Below, piece after piece: positions 10,801 through 18,984 of a stretch of DNA of 21,476 bases; position 1 is the first letter of the stretch; the number at the start of each line of letters is the position of its first letter. The notes beneath the pieces are model-generated. The model was not told the DNA's origin. It did no database searches and worked only from the letters and a program-made list of their open reading frames with translations. This stretch comes from Larix sibirica. Lineage: Eukaryota > Streptophyta > Pinopsida > Pinales > Pinaceae. Location: the NCBI GenBank assembly GCA_004151065.3, contig NWUY0300013680.1, positions 56,987 through 78,462 on the forward strand, given 5' to 3'. Both the position numbers and the translations under genes were made by a program.

Positions 10801-11954
10801 ACTTATCTCCTAAATTGAGTTTATATTTCTTCTTCTTTCAAACACCTTGTGAAAAAAGGACGTATTCCTACCCCCCTTAGCCATATAGACGGCCCTACCT
10901 TTTAGGCGCCATCAATCTTCCTCGATATTCAAAATTTCTTGTTTTCTAGAAAACATAGAGTCAATTAGAAGCTCTATCTTCGGAAAAGGGTATCCCGCTC
11001 TCTGATGCCTGGAAAGTGACGTGTATCCTATATTCTATCTCTATCAATTCAACCTTAATCTCTTTTTTTTTTCCATTCCCAGTCCACCACTTCAACCTTA
11101 AGCCCTTTCTGCTTCGAAACAAAGACTTACATTGGAGAAATCTGACCTTCAGAAGTCAAAGATGGCCATTTCTCTCGAACCAGATCATTAAAATCCTTCT
11201 CCCCTATCCAACTGTGGCTAAATTTGAAAGGGTACTTTTCCCTCTCATGACTAACTTCTAATTGAAGAAAAACATGCATGTGGTTCAATATGTCCCCATT
11301 CTCAATCCAAGATCGATAACAATCATTATTGTCAATTAATCACTCATCCACAAAAAAATGGTCCAGACTCTTAGCAACCCCATTAGCCCCAACCCTCCCA
11401 TTTATCCAAGTAGGCCTGAGGGGAGTAGGGCTTATTTCCATGAGCCCTGCATCCGGAAAACCTCCTTAAGAAAATCATCCAATCCATCACTCTTAGCACG
11501 AGCACCCCATACCTCCCTCTCTGAGAGGGTGAAATTTAAATCGCCACCAAAAATGAGATTCTAGAGAACCAAAATACCATCACCCTTCATACCCTCCCAA
11601 AATACCCGATGGATGAGGTAGGGGCCATAGAAATTGACAATACATACCACCAAATCCAAGTCTTTGGATATACCAACCAGGATAATGCTAGCAACAAATA
11701 TAAAGGGTGAAATCTTAACAACCATCGGGTTCCAGGCTGCTAAGAGTCCCCCAGAGAGACCCTCAGAGTCAATAGTGTAAATCTCCCATCCCGTGAGGGC
11801 CTTGGTGAATACAACTCTAGCCTTATCCCTAGAAGTCATGGTTTCGTGAATGAGAATGATATCCAGCTTATTTGACTGAAAAATATGACGAAGGGTGAGA
11901 AACTTGGGCTTCCCTCCCACACCCTTGATATTAAGAGAGAGAATGATTATTTCT
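7809..11954 (-). pseudogene. LINE ORF2 (endonuclease - reverse transcriptase - zf-RVT - RNase H), copy 2, broken
   Basis: Would encode the enzyme that nicks target DNA and copies LINE RNA there. Endonuclease (about 11954-11264): Asn of LSLN, Glu of ETMTS and the GDLN pair are kept, but the usual Ser-Asp-His end motif reads Leu-Asn-His (ILNHMHV). Reverse transcriptase (about 10614-9624): the first catalytic Asp (LKLDL) is kept; the second motif, normally F-V-D-D, reads F-V-Y-D near 9870, losing one metal-binding Asp; RGLRQGCPLS has become RGLRQRFPLL. The thumb follows to 9169. zf-RVT (about 8737-8484) keeps CPLC and H-x4-C. RNase H (about 8254-7824) keeps the Glu of VELL and the Asp of GDSK, and ends with NNVADRLSRR. 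In-frame stops and frame changes lie between and within domains. Context: follows ORF1 by about 220 bases. Confidence 0.87.
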
Positions 11955-12177
11955 TAACTCTGACCAAGGACTTTTGTGCTCCAAGGACCCCATGACAACA
12001 AGACAATTCACCTAAAGAAATAACAACACTTACAGACTAGTTTCCCCCCACCAACGCTTGAGTAGAGGAATATATCTGGCAACTAGGATCTAGACCCCCC
12101 AATGTCGCCCCCTTCCCCGACTTCTGGCCTTTTAGTCTCTCAAATTTCCTAAGAGACCTATTGACTCCATCCACATT

Positions 12178-13910
12178 CTAAAAAATGTCCGAGATACCAC
12201 CTAAAGTCCCCTTAGGGAGAGTACCCTCAAAGGTTTGCAAAGGCTTATTGGTCAATATGTATTTGAAGGAAGGAACCAATGAAGAAATGGATTCTTCTAG
12301 TTCCAGGGAGTCCGAAAGGGTTTCTTGGATGACACCGACAACTATCACCTCTGAAGAATTAAAATCTCGACTGAGGCATGACAAGAATCCTAAGAAGGAC
12401 AAAACCCCAAATCCCCAGATGGAGTCTTCCCCCCCCATCGAGAGGCTAGGCTCCCTTAGTACAATAGAAATAGTTTTAGGTGTCTATGGATGTATAGGAA
12501 GGGGAACTTCCATGATTGGGCTAATATTCCCACCAGACTATGTCTCGACATAACCCCCCATAAACTGTACATATCCATCCATACTGATAGAAACATGAAT
12601 TGTAGACAAATCTACAGTTTTAATAGGACAAAGTGAAGAAAGTTCAACTAATTGAGTCTTACCAGTGTCCAACGCAGAAATATCCATGGGGGAGACCTTC
12701 ATTACCCCCGGTGAAACTGCAACTGATGGTCCATCATGACATGTATTATGGTGATGAAGAGTCCCTTGGTGGTGAGCATATGAAGGGTCGAAACCCCATG
12801 CATGACGTTCAGAACGTTTGGCCAATGGCTTTGGACAACTAGATTTTAAATGCATGTTCTGTTTGTAATTGAAGCACCATAAAAGGGACTTTCCAATAGT
12901 CCAACCACAAGGTGAAGGAGAAGTACCACTAAATCACATCCAACTCATCCAATAAGCCCTCGCTAATATCTATTTAGACCAGGATGCGGGCCACCCTTTT
13001 GTACTCCACCACTAATGAATTCTCATCCACATAGAGGAAGAGGCCTAGATCATTTGCGATAGCTTTGCATGCCTCAAGATTCCAAAATTGTAGGGGAAGA
13101 CCGGGGATAAGTACCCAGAGGTGTCAAAAATGAAATTTTTCGCGCTCCGGGACAAAAGAAGAGTGCCATCTCTTCAACATAATACTACCAATGCCACACA
13201 TCCACAAGCCCCCCAAAATATTCGTAACATCCACACCCTTTTCAAACTGGAAGCAGTACCATCCTTTGAGCATGGAGTCACAACTCAGAACGTAACCAAG
13301 GACAGGTTTCCACACTGCCTCAATCCAAGACTTAATCTCCTTTCTCACTGACACCTAATAGCTAAAATTCTCGACCAATTCCATGGAGGACATCTAAACC
13401 ACATAATCCATCAGAATCTCCCTTCCTAACACAAGGGCCTGTTTCTTTTCCCTGGTTTTTAAGTTTTTCACTCCCTCCTTGATCGACAATTTCTAGGTCT
13501 GTTCTCCCAGAACCCAAGCTTAAACCTGGTAGCCTCTCAACATTTGTCCAAGCCTCTTCCGTGACTGCAATAGGACCCTCATCCAAAACCGAGGACGTAT
13601 CCCTAGAGACCAAAAGAACATGAACAATATCGCCACTACACGCCCCAACAAAACCAAACCCAAACTTTTCCCCTTCCAAGGGAATTGGACATACATTATT
13701 CAAAATGGAATCTTCCCTTTGTTTCTACTAGAGTTGTTGAATCTTGTCTGTCGAATGGAAAATACCACCATCATCCCAAACCTCCTCGTCCTTGGGATCC
13801 ATAAGAGCTTCCAACTCATCTTCCATCAAGGAAAATGCCATACAACTGTACACCGCAAGTTCACCAACAATTACAGAAAAGTCAGTGCTCCCCCCTATAT
13901 TCCCAATCAT
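12178..13910 (-). pseudogene. LINE ORF1 (DUF4283 + zinc knuckle), copy 2, broken
   Basis: Same reading as the copy at 4854-6586, with identical lesions: N-terminal part 13910-13362 with two adjacent TAG codons, frame change, DUF4283 part 13354 to about 12934, frame change, zinc knuckle about 12879-12838 with Cys-to-Tyr in its second ligand, then a C-terminal part with stops to 12178. In the family this protein coats the LINE RNA. The C-terminal part (LELEESISSLVPSF and around) is acidic and not recognisable as a domain. Confidence 0.77.
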
Positions 13911-13953
13911 AAACCTCCCCCTTCCAACAAAGTGAAAACCCGTATTCCCTTTA

Positions 13954-13967
13954 TTTGAACTTTGAAG
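13954..13967. repeat. Possible right target-site duplication of the LINE
   Basis: tttgaactttgaag, the partner of 7541-7554. It starts about 44 bases beyond the first ORF1 Met on the minus strand. Imperfect, therefore tentative. Confidence 0.35.
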
Positions 13968-14372
13968 TCAATGATCTTATATGGCACACTTAATGTTTAA
14001 ACCACGACATGCATACTTCAAAGAACATTGTTAATCGTCACCATTTATATAACAAATCAACAGGAGCACATTGTAAAATGTATAATCACCAATTATACGA
14101 CTAATCCTGTACGAAATTCGTCATCACAAATTCATTGAAGTTTGACATTTGCAACTTGATTTAGGAAGTAACAAATAAAGATATTTATATAAAGTTTTAA
14201 TATTAAGTTAGTAGTTCAAATATTTTATAAATTTGATATTTTTTGGCTACTCAAAATAAAAGGAATGAAATTAGTTGTTTTTGTTTAAAATCTAAGTATA
14301 TAAAGGTTAGATGATCTATACATTTTTCCCAACTCTTTTTCCTACAAATTTTCCCCAAAATTTGATCAAAAT

Positions 14373-14704
14373 TTTTGGAATCACAGATATAAGGTGTTGA
14401 GATTGCACAATCTTGGTGGAACAAGGGTTTTTGAGGGTGTTGAATCCATTTATGCATTCAAAAATGAATTCTAAACAATGAAAAATGATGATCTAGTCAA
14501 AGAATAGATCGCCGTATTCCATCAATTATGATTGAAAAAGTCAAAATTGTCCGATCTTTAGACAACTCCTTTAAAATCTAGCAAAAATAATTTTAAATTG
14601 ATGGAATTGTGGATATCAATCATTAGCATTGCAAACTTAGTTTGTACTAGGGGTATTTTAGGGTGTTAATTCCATTTATACATTAAAAATAATGATTTCA
14701 ACAA
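14373..14704. repeat. Diverged direct repeat flanking the LINE 5' end (units 14373-14479 and 14597-14704)
   Basis: Two units about 225 bases apart share tggaat, a gcaca/gcaaa block, gagggtgtt/tagggtgtt, ccatttat, cattcaaaaat/cattaaaaat and a final caat. Similarity is clear but eroded. I see no coding potential. Confidence 0.5.
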
Positions 14705-14860
14705 TCCAAAATTGCAATTTTAACAAAGATTTTGTGATTGGGATTCTGGTAGTGATAAACCAGAAAAATTCAAAATCATAGAAAATTTACCCTTCTTCCA
14801 AATTAAGTACTTGAATGAAGGTAGAAGTAAAAATGAAATTAGGTACATGACTCATTAAAG
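14480..14860. other. AT-rich interval before the SINE, no gene seen
   Basis: Apart from the second unit of the direct repeat ending at 14704, this stretch is AT-rich and holds no recognisable coding region, RNA gene or transposon end. Confidence 0.5.
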
Positions 14861-14875
14861 ATAAGTAGATGATGA
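14861..14875 (+). repeat. SINE target-site duplication, left (15 bp)
   Basis: ataagtagatgatga, identical to 15112-15126. Exact 15-bp direct repeats on both sides of the SINE show retrotransposition by target-primed integration. Confidence 0.88.
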
Positions 14876-14886
14876 GCCCGGTGGGT

Positions 14887-14898
14887 TAGCTCAAGTGG
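14887..14898 (+). promoter_or_regulatory. RNA polymerase III A box of the SINE
   Basis: TAGCTCAAGTGG fits the tRNA A-box pattern TRGCNNAGYGG with one extra base, near the 5' end of the element as expected for an internal promoter. Confidence 0.7.
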
Positions 14899-14932
14899 TT
14901 GAGAGCTCTAAGTTGTAAGCAGAAGGTCTCGG

Positions 14933-14943
14933 GGTCAAATCCC
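14933..14943 (+). promoter_or_regulatory. RNA polymerase III B box of the SINE
   Basis: GGTCAAATCCC fits the B-box pattern GGTTCRANTCC with one base missing or changed. It lies about 35 bases after the A box, a normal tRNA-like spacing. Confidence 0.75.
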
Positions 14944-15111
14944 CAGCTGGCTATGCATATATATATAAGAGCCTCACTTGATTTCCCCATCGAGTTAGGG
15001 TTCGTAATCAGAGCTGGCGGGTTGAGGCCCCTTCGAGTGGTCCCCTTGTGAATTCTTCCCATGGACGTAGCAACTCCTCTCCAAGGTAGTGAACCACATT
15101 GAAAAAAATAT

Positions 15112-15126
15112 ATAAGTAGATGATGA
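15112..15126 (+). repeat. SINE target-site duplication, right (15 bp)
   Basis: Identical to 14861-14875 and directly after the A-rich 3' end of the SINE. Confidence 0.88.
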
Positions 15127-15386
15127 AGGGAAAGTTGAAATTATAAATAATGGGTGAATTAAATGAATATCTATCAAAAGATGGATGAACATATGTAAAT
15201 TATTAATTTTTTTTAAATAATTTTATTAATAATAAATTATTATTATTTATTTTATGTGATAATTTTAATTATTTATTAATTAAGTGATTGCGGAGAAAGT
15301 TGTTACCCTCTCCACTCGATTTCAAATCCCACTTTGTGACATATTTGTTTTAATGAGTTGATTCTTGATGAGTTGTATATAGTCTA
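15127..15386. other. AT-rich spacer between SINE and the chimeric gene fragments
   Basis: Very AT-rich, especially 15195-15285. I see no coding region. It contains the SINE-like relic at 15275-15345. If a gene-capturing transposon carried the fragments to the right, one of its ends could lie here, but I found no convincing terminal motif. Confidence 0.5.
15275..15345 (+). repeat. SINE-like relic, member 2
   Basis: Shares agaaagttgtta, ctctcc and a B-box-like ttcaaatccc with 7300-7375. Degenerate; ends not defined. Confidence 0.4.
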
Positions 15387-15594
15387 TTCAAGAATTGTTG
15401 ACTTGGGAACTTCCATTCCTTTGGAAACTTTAGTTCCTTGGATACCTATGGAGAGACCTATGTCTACGTGGAGGTGCATTATTCATTCCATCTCCAATCA
15501 CTGCCACATGATGACCTCTTTTCCTTGAGGCTTTCACCAAGTGATGTTTGTTTGTAGGTGAGAGTCTTCCCATTACACCAATTTTGTCCACAAT
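15387..15594 (-). pseudogene. ACA-type (P2B) Ca2+-ATPase fragment, P-domain region
   Basis: About 70 codons match the phosphorylation-domain end of plant autoinhibited Ca2+-ATPases, which pump Ca2+ out of the cytosol. Visible blocks are DKIGVMGRLSP, LVKASRKRGHHVAVIGDGMNNAP and, after a one-base frame change near 15465, VDIGLSIGIQGTKVSK. The hinge motif, normally GDGTNDAP, reads GDGMNNAP, losing the conserved Asp. The similarity fades at a TAG at 15384-15386, before the next membrane segment would start. Only a small slice of a protein of roughly 1,000 residues is present, so it cannot pump. It follows the myosin fragment directly and in the same frame (junction about 15594/15595). A P2A pump is less likely because the VMGRSSP-like motif followed by the QGTEVAKE-like stretch is typical of the ACA group. 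Confidence 0.87.
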
Positions 15595-17219
15595 TTTCGG
15601 CCTCTCCTTTTTAGTGTAGCAAGGGTTCACACTTATGTGTTGCTCGAGATTATTAACTAAAGTGAAATTGGTCTCCTCAGGGAATGTGCATTCTTCATCC
15701 AATAATGAGAGTAAGCCTAGTGGTCTCTTTTCAATGGGATCTAAACACTCCCAATTGTCCTTAAATTCCACTTTTGTCCAGTCAATGCCATCTAGAGTAT
15801 ATTCCTCTTGTTCAAGCTTGAACAAATGGTGATTAAAGTTTTTTGAAGTTGCTCGTTCATGTATTTTATGTAGGTTGTTCAAAATGTTCTTTTAAGAGAC
15901 TTGAATCCATATATATCCAGAGTAATTATGGATTTTCCTATACATCGTTTGCCTGCTTCTAGTGACTTGTTGATATGCTCTACCATCCAGTCAAATTAAT
16001 TTGTATATATTGCCTTTGCTAATGCACCTCTTATGTCTATAGTCTAAAAATGAGTAAGCCTTTGCTCTTTGATCGCTTCATTTCTAGCATGAATCTTGTG
16101 GGATGCTAATGCTATCATAAGCTTTGAAATAGTGCAACCTATTAGCTTTGCAACATTTCTAACTCCTTCATCATTTTAAACTTCCATTTTATTTTCACTA
16201 TCGAACATAAGAAAGTTGAAGCCATAATATTGTCGCAAGCATTGCAAATACATTTTATTGATCAATATTACATGCAAATCTTTCATCATTGCTTGGATCT
16301 TCTTATTAGCCTAATGGCTCCTCGATCAATCAGGAAGTCTCTTCTCCTATTTTGTATTTCACAATATCGGATATTTTTATTATCCAATATGTGAGTGGGT
16401 TGTCTATATTATCCTATCCCACCTTATCTCATTGATTAGGTGTCATGCATGTGGACAAAGAAGATATCTCATGAGGTGGCCTACCTCTAGCTCCAATTGT
16501 ACTATAAATATGTCTCCTTGGTGTGAGTATTAAGTACAACACATTATATGAGAGTAGAGAAGGCTTATTCCTTTTCTGCGTATAAGACATGTCTTCATTA
16601 TGTGTGATTATGTTTAAATTGAGTTTAAAACTTATGAGCATCATCAACTTCATCAATAATTATGCAGTTACGTTGGTTTAAGTAGCAGTACTCCTCAACT
16701 AGCCTTACATTTAAGATGCCCACTCAAAGCATGCAGGGCCCCATCACAAAATTGAGAAAATATATGATATGACCGTTCACCTCGAGACTGTTCCACAACC
16801 CTTGGCTTATCAAGCAAGTGGGTTTTAATGTTAGCACCACAACTATTCCCAGAGATTCATCAAAATGAATAGAAATTACTTTGCATTTTCGGCAAGAATT
16901 TTCATTTATTAGTGCTGTAGTATTCCTAAATGCTTCTAATATTGGATTTGTCTATAGAATTTCATTCTCTATTCCACTACCACCTCCAAGAGCTACTAGA
17001 TACTACATTGCTTTGTTTGCAGTCTCAGTTTTCTCTGCACCACTCTCTCCACTTATAATAATATATTGATTAACTCCATATCTCACCATTGCTCCAAATG
17101 TAACATCTTCCTTTTGGTACACATGTGGTTTGTCTCTGAGTATCAATTAGTATGCCTCAATAAACTTGTGACCATAAAGAGGGGATATCTCTGAATGGAT
17201 TGATTGCAACAAAAAATGG
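15595..17219 (-). pseudogene. Class VIII myosin motor-domain fragment
   Basis: Part of the head of a plant class VIII myosin, an actin-based motor. In order: [16 protein letters not shown] (17219 onward), the P-loop GESGAEKT (17027-17050; usually GESGAGKT, so a Gly is now Glu), YLVALGGGSGIE preceded by a TAG where Gln is usual, TNPILEAF, a switch I remnant NENSCR (about 16880-16906; usually NDNSSR), VDDAHKF (about 16630), then after a 330-base interruption AKLIGC, ALAKAIY, VEHINKSLEAGKR, switch II LDIYGF (15897-15920), FNHHLFKLEQEEY, GIDWTKVEF and LGLLSLLDEE. Several stops and frame changes are visible. Both the start of the head and everything after the LDEE region (actin-binding end, IQ motifs, coiled coil) are missing. 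YLxALGGGSGIE and GLLSLLDEE point to class VIII rather than class XI. Confidence 0.92.
16296..16627. other. Non-homologous 332-base segment inside the myosin fragment
   Basis: Myosin similarity stops after VDDAHKF (16628) and resumes with a degenerate stretch corresponding to the MEALDVVHI region (about 16295). The segment between has stops in all frames I read. It may be a retained intron or a later insertion. I saw no clear GT-AG borders on the minus strand and no target duplication, so I leave it open. Confidence 0.55.
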
Positions 17220-17343
17220 TCTTTCTCTCCTTGTCTACTCCATGATAACCATGTGGATAGTAACATAAAACTTCATTAAACACTTTGTAATCGAATTCCT
17301 CCTCAATAGTTTCAATGCCATACTCCTTTATCCACTGCAACAT
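17220..17343 (-). pseudogene. Sec14-like (CRAL-TRIO, SFH type) fragment
   Basis: About 40 codons match the start of the lipid-binding region of plant Sec14-like phosphatidylinositol transfer proteins: [13 protein letters not shown], then [12 protein letters not shown], then [14 protein letters not shown]. In family members this reads close to MLQWRKEFG, EEFEFKELDEV and [17 protein letters not shown]. The match stops within the KEGRP position, exactly where the myosin fragment begins in the same orientation. An in-frame TAA lies two codons before the Met. About 28 codons before that stop are open but not recognised. The full protein is several hundred residues, so no function is expected. The fragment is short, but the motif combination is distinctive. 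Confidence 0.78.
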
Positions 17344-17753
17344 ATTTTATTCAATCTTATCTTCAACCATTTCAGTGTTAGTTGTAATTACATCTTTCAT
17401 TAAATCCTTATGCCTAGATACCACCCTCACCTAAAACGTTTCTCTTGAGAATTGATTACCCAAACACATTACCTAGAATACTACTACTATTACTACTGCT
17501 ACTAACAAGATAGATATAAACAAAGTTTCAAGTCCCTGCTTTAAGTGGGAGCCTACCTGCTTTTCGTATCGCACAAAACTTTGGTATATGGATTGACAAT
17601 GGTAATTTTATGTGTAATCATAGGATTGCAAATGAATCTACATAGAGAATCGACATTACAGCCTCGTCCTCCTATTGTTGGTGCATCCAGTAGTATCTAC
17701 TTGGCTTCCTGCATGGTAGTGTCGTGGCAAACTGCGTAGTGTTCTCGTGTCTA
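17344..17753. other. Region upstream of the chimeric fragments, unassigned
   Basis: Holds a short (tac)n-like microsatellite (about 17477-17507) and a 64-codon plus-strand frame (17545-17739) whose translation I do not recognise. If the chimera sits in a transposon, its other end should be here or further right. I found no inverted repeat matching the 15127-15386 side. Confidence 0.45.
17477..17507. repeat. Short (tac)n-like microsatellite
   Basis: Imperfect run of tac/tact units, with a att interruption and a tgc unit. Confidence 0.6.
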
Positions 17754-18979
17754 ATGCATAATGTTTCCCATGTATAGATGCCTGAAGTAACATAATGGCC
17801 TAAAAAAGAGGCCACATAAGGCCTCCAATCTCTTTATTGACCAACGAACAAAATGCCTACAAAAACTTAGGATATATCGCTTTGGAAAATGTGCCATGCA
17901 ACGTTAGAGTCAGGGTTTATTTTATTGACATAAAATTATATAGATAAGACTTATTACAAAGACTTATGAAGGTCTGAATGTAACTTTACTAATTTCTCCT
18001 TATAAAATTAAGCCGAGTAAAATTTTATTGACAGAAAATTATATAGATAAGACTTATTACAAAGACTTAAGAAGGTATGATGTAGCGGCTTGGCTCAACA
18101 ACATGTTTGTCAGATTAAATATACTGGATGAGATTTCATAAGAGGATTTGAGAGCATGCATGGGTAATGAGAACATTCTTTGCCAAGTCATGATGCTTCT
18201 TGAAATCTTATAATTCAGAGCAATAATTCTTACATTCAAAGTAAGAAGAGAGATAAGCTATTGCTATCATCACTATGACGTAGCTATAGCCATCATGTTG
18301 TTGCCGTGGTCCTACTTAACTTATGGGTTCGAGAGCCATAGAATTTTTCTTATCCACTAGAAGCAACGACTGGTTCAACATATTCTGTAGATGTTGAAGT
18401 TTATTTGATTGATGAAGGAAATGTTCCACAAACAAATATAAATCGAGAGCCAAATTCTTATTTTTCATATCATGGCATTGATGAAATTGGTCCTTGTTTT
18501 TGTATTTATTGTACGGTTGTGGAAACCATAACGACAAGATTTTAAAGGATATGCCATTGGCATTGTTGTATGGTTGTGGAAACTGTAGATAAGCGAGCTT
18601 GAAGACCATATTAGTGACATGGGCTTATGGTTAAATCACAACAATATGTAAATAATGGCTAAATATTTCTAGTAGTATATGGTTGAATAAACTATGTTCA
18701 TAAAATTGAACAAACATTGATAAATGAATGTTACTATGAACTTGTGCTCACTTGATGGCAAAGTTTAATGATTACTTAATGTATGAAATGAAAAGATCCA
18801 AAATTGTATTGATGCTCTTTTAGACCTTACTCTTTGAATCTGAAATGAAATGAGCTAGGATTGCATGCCTAATGCAATATGATGGCTTAGAATTCTTTTG
18901 AATTCTTTGAGTATAATGATATTCATGGAACATATTAGGAAATTGTTGTTGTGATAATACTCTCGTTCATATATATATA
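17754..18979. repeat. Second direct duplication, copy a
   Basis: Matches 18985-20361. The first ~165 bases differ from copy b by roughly 8 percent, then copy b has about 164 extra bases, then 18083-18170 differs at roughly one base in eight. From 18171 to 18979 (809 bases) I saw no difference from 19553-20361. The copy ends in an AT microsatellite right at the n. It has no recognisable gene; frames of up to about 97 codons exist on both strands, but none resembles a known protein. Confidence 0.9.
17916..18082. repeat. Minisatellite-like tandem repeat (period about 103) in copy a
   Basis: The core ttttattgaca followed by ataagacttattacaaagac recurs at 17920 and 18023. The spacer contains taactttactaatttctcc. 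Confidence 0.7.
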
Positions 18980-18980
18980 N
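18980..18980. other. Ambiguous base n between duplication copies a and b
   Basis: Lies directly after an (at)n run and directly before copy b. As at 408 and 7168, the n coincides with the limit of a duplicated block, suggesting a contig join. Confidence 0.8.
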
Positions 18981-18984
18981 TTCT

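Larger units (their letters stand above)
7555..13953 (-). mobile_element. L1-type LINE with RNase H, copy 2, full length but dead
   Basis: A roughly 6.4-kb non-LTR retrotransposon on the minus strand, a typical length for plant L1 elements. The 3' end is marked by nine T on the plus strand (7555-7563), the complement of a short poly(A) tail, followed by a 3' UTR to 7809. ORF2 spans about 11954-7809 and ORF1 about 13910-12178. The 5' UTR left is only about 45 bases, so slight 5' truncation is possible. No LTRs are seen. Family: plant L1 clade with a C-terminal RNase H domain and a DUF4283-type ORF1. Coding damage is heavy, so any movement would have needed another element's proteins. Confidence 0.88.
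7733..14491. repeat. Large direct duplication, copy 2 (6,759 bp)
   Basis: Partner of 409-7167. Unlike copy 1, it runs without a break into flanking sequence on both sides (7169-7732 and 14492 onward), so this copy is the one in natural context. Confidence 0.95.
14876..15111 (+). mobile_element. tRNA-derived SINE, 236 bp, complete
   Basis: A short interspersed element with a tRNA-like head: an A box (TAGCTCAAGTGG, 14887-14898), a B box (GGTCAAATCCC, 14933-14943) and a T-arm-like hairpin with stem GGGG/CCCC around a 7-base loop. The 5' AGCC (14875-14878) can pair with GGCT near 14949, like an acceptor stem. A body unrelated to tRNA follows, then a short A-rich end (gaaaaaaatat). The 15-bp target duplications are perfect, so the insertion is young or well preserved. 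SINEs encode no protein and are moved by LINE enzymes; the LINE in this window is dead and not shown to be its partner. Not assigned to a named family. Confidence 0.87.

Noticed and set aside
14876-14951. A functional tRNA gene
   Set aside because: A and B boxes and a T-arm-like hairpin are present, but I could not fold a clean anticodon stem. The segment continues into a non-tRNA body with flanking 15-bp duplications, so it is the head of a SINE.
15127-17753. Helitron or Pack-MULE ends around the chimera
   Set aside because: I looked for a CTRR end with a hairpin and for long inverted repeats between the two flanks and found nothing convincing, so I do not annotate an element boundary.
18316-18609. 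97-codon minus-strand frame (and identical twin at 19698-19991) as a conserved gene
   Set aside because: Identity between twins is explained by the duplication. The translation matches no family I recognise, and a plus-strand frame of similar length (18342-18545) overlaps it, as expected by chance in AT-rich DNA.
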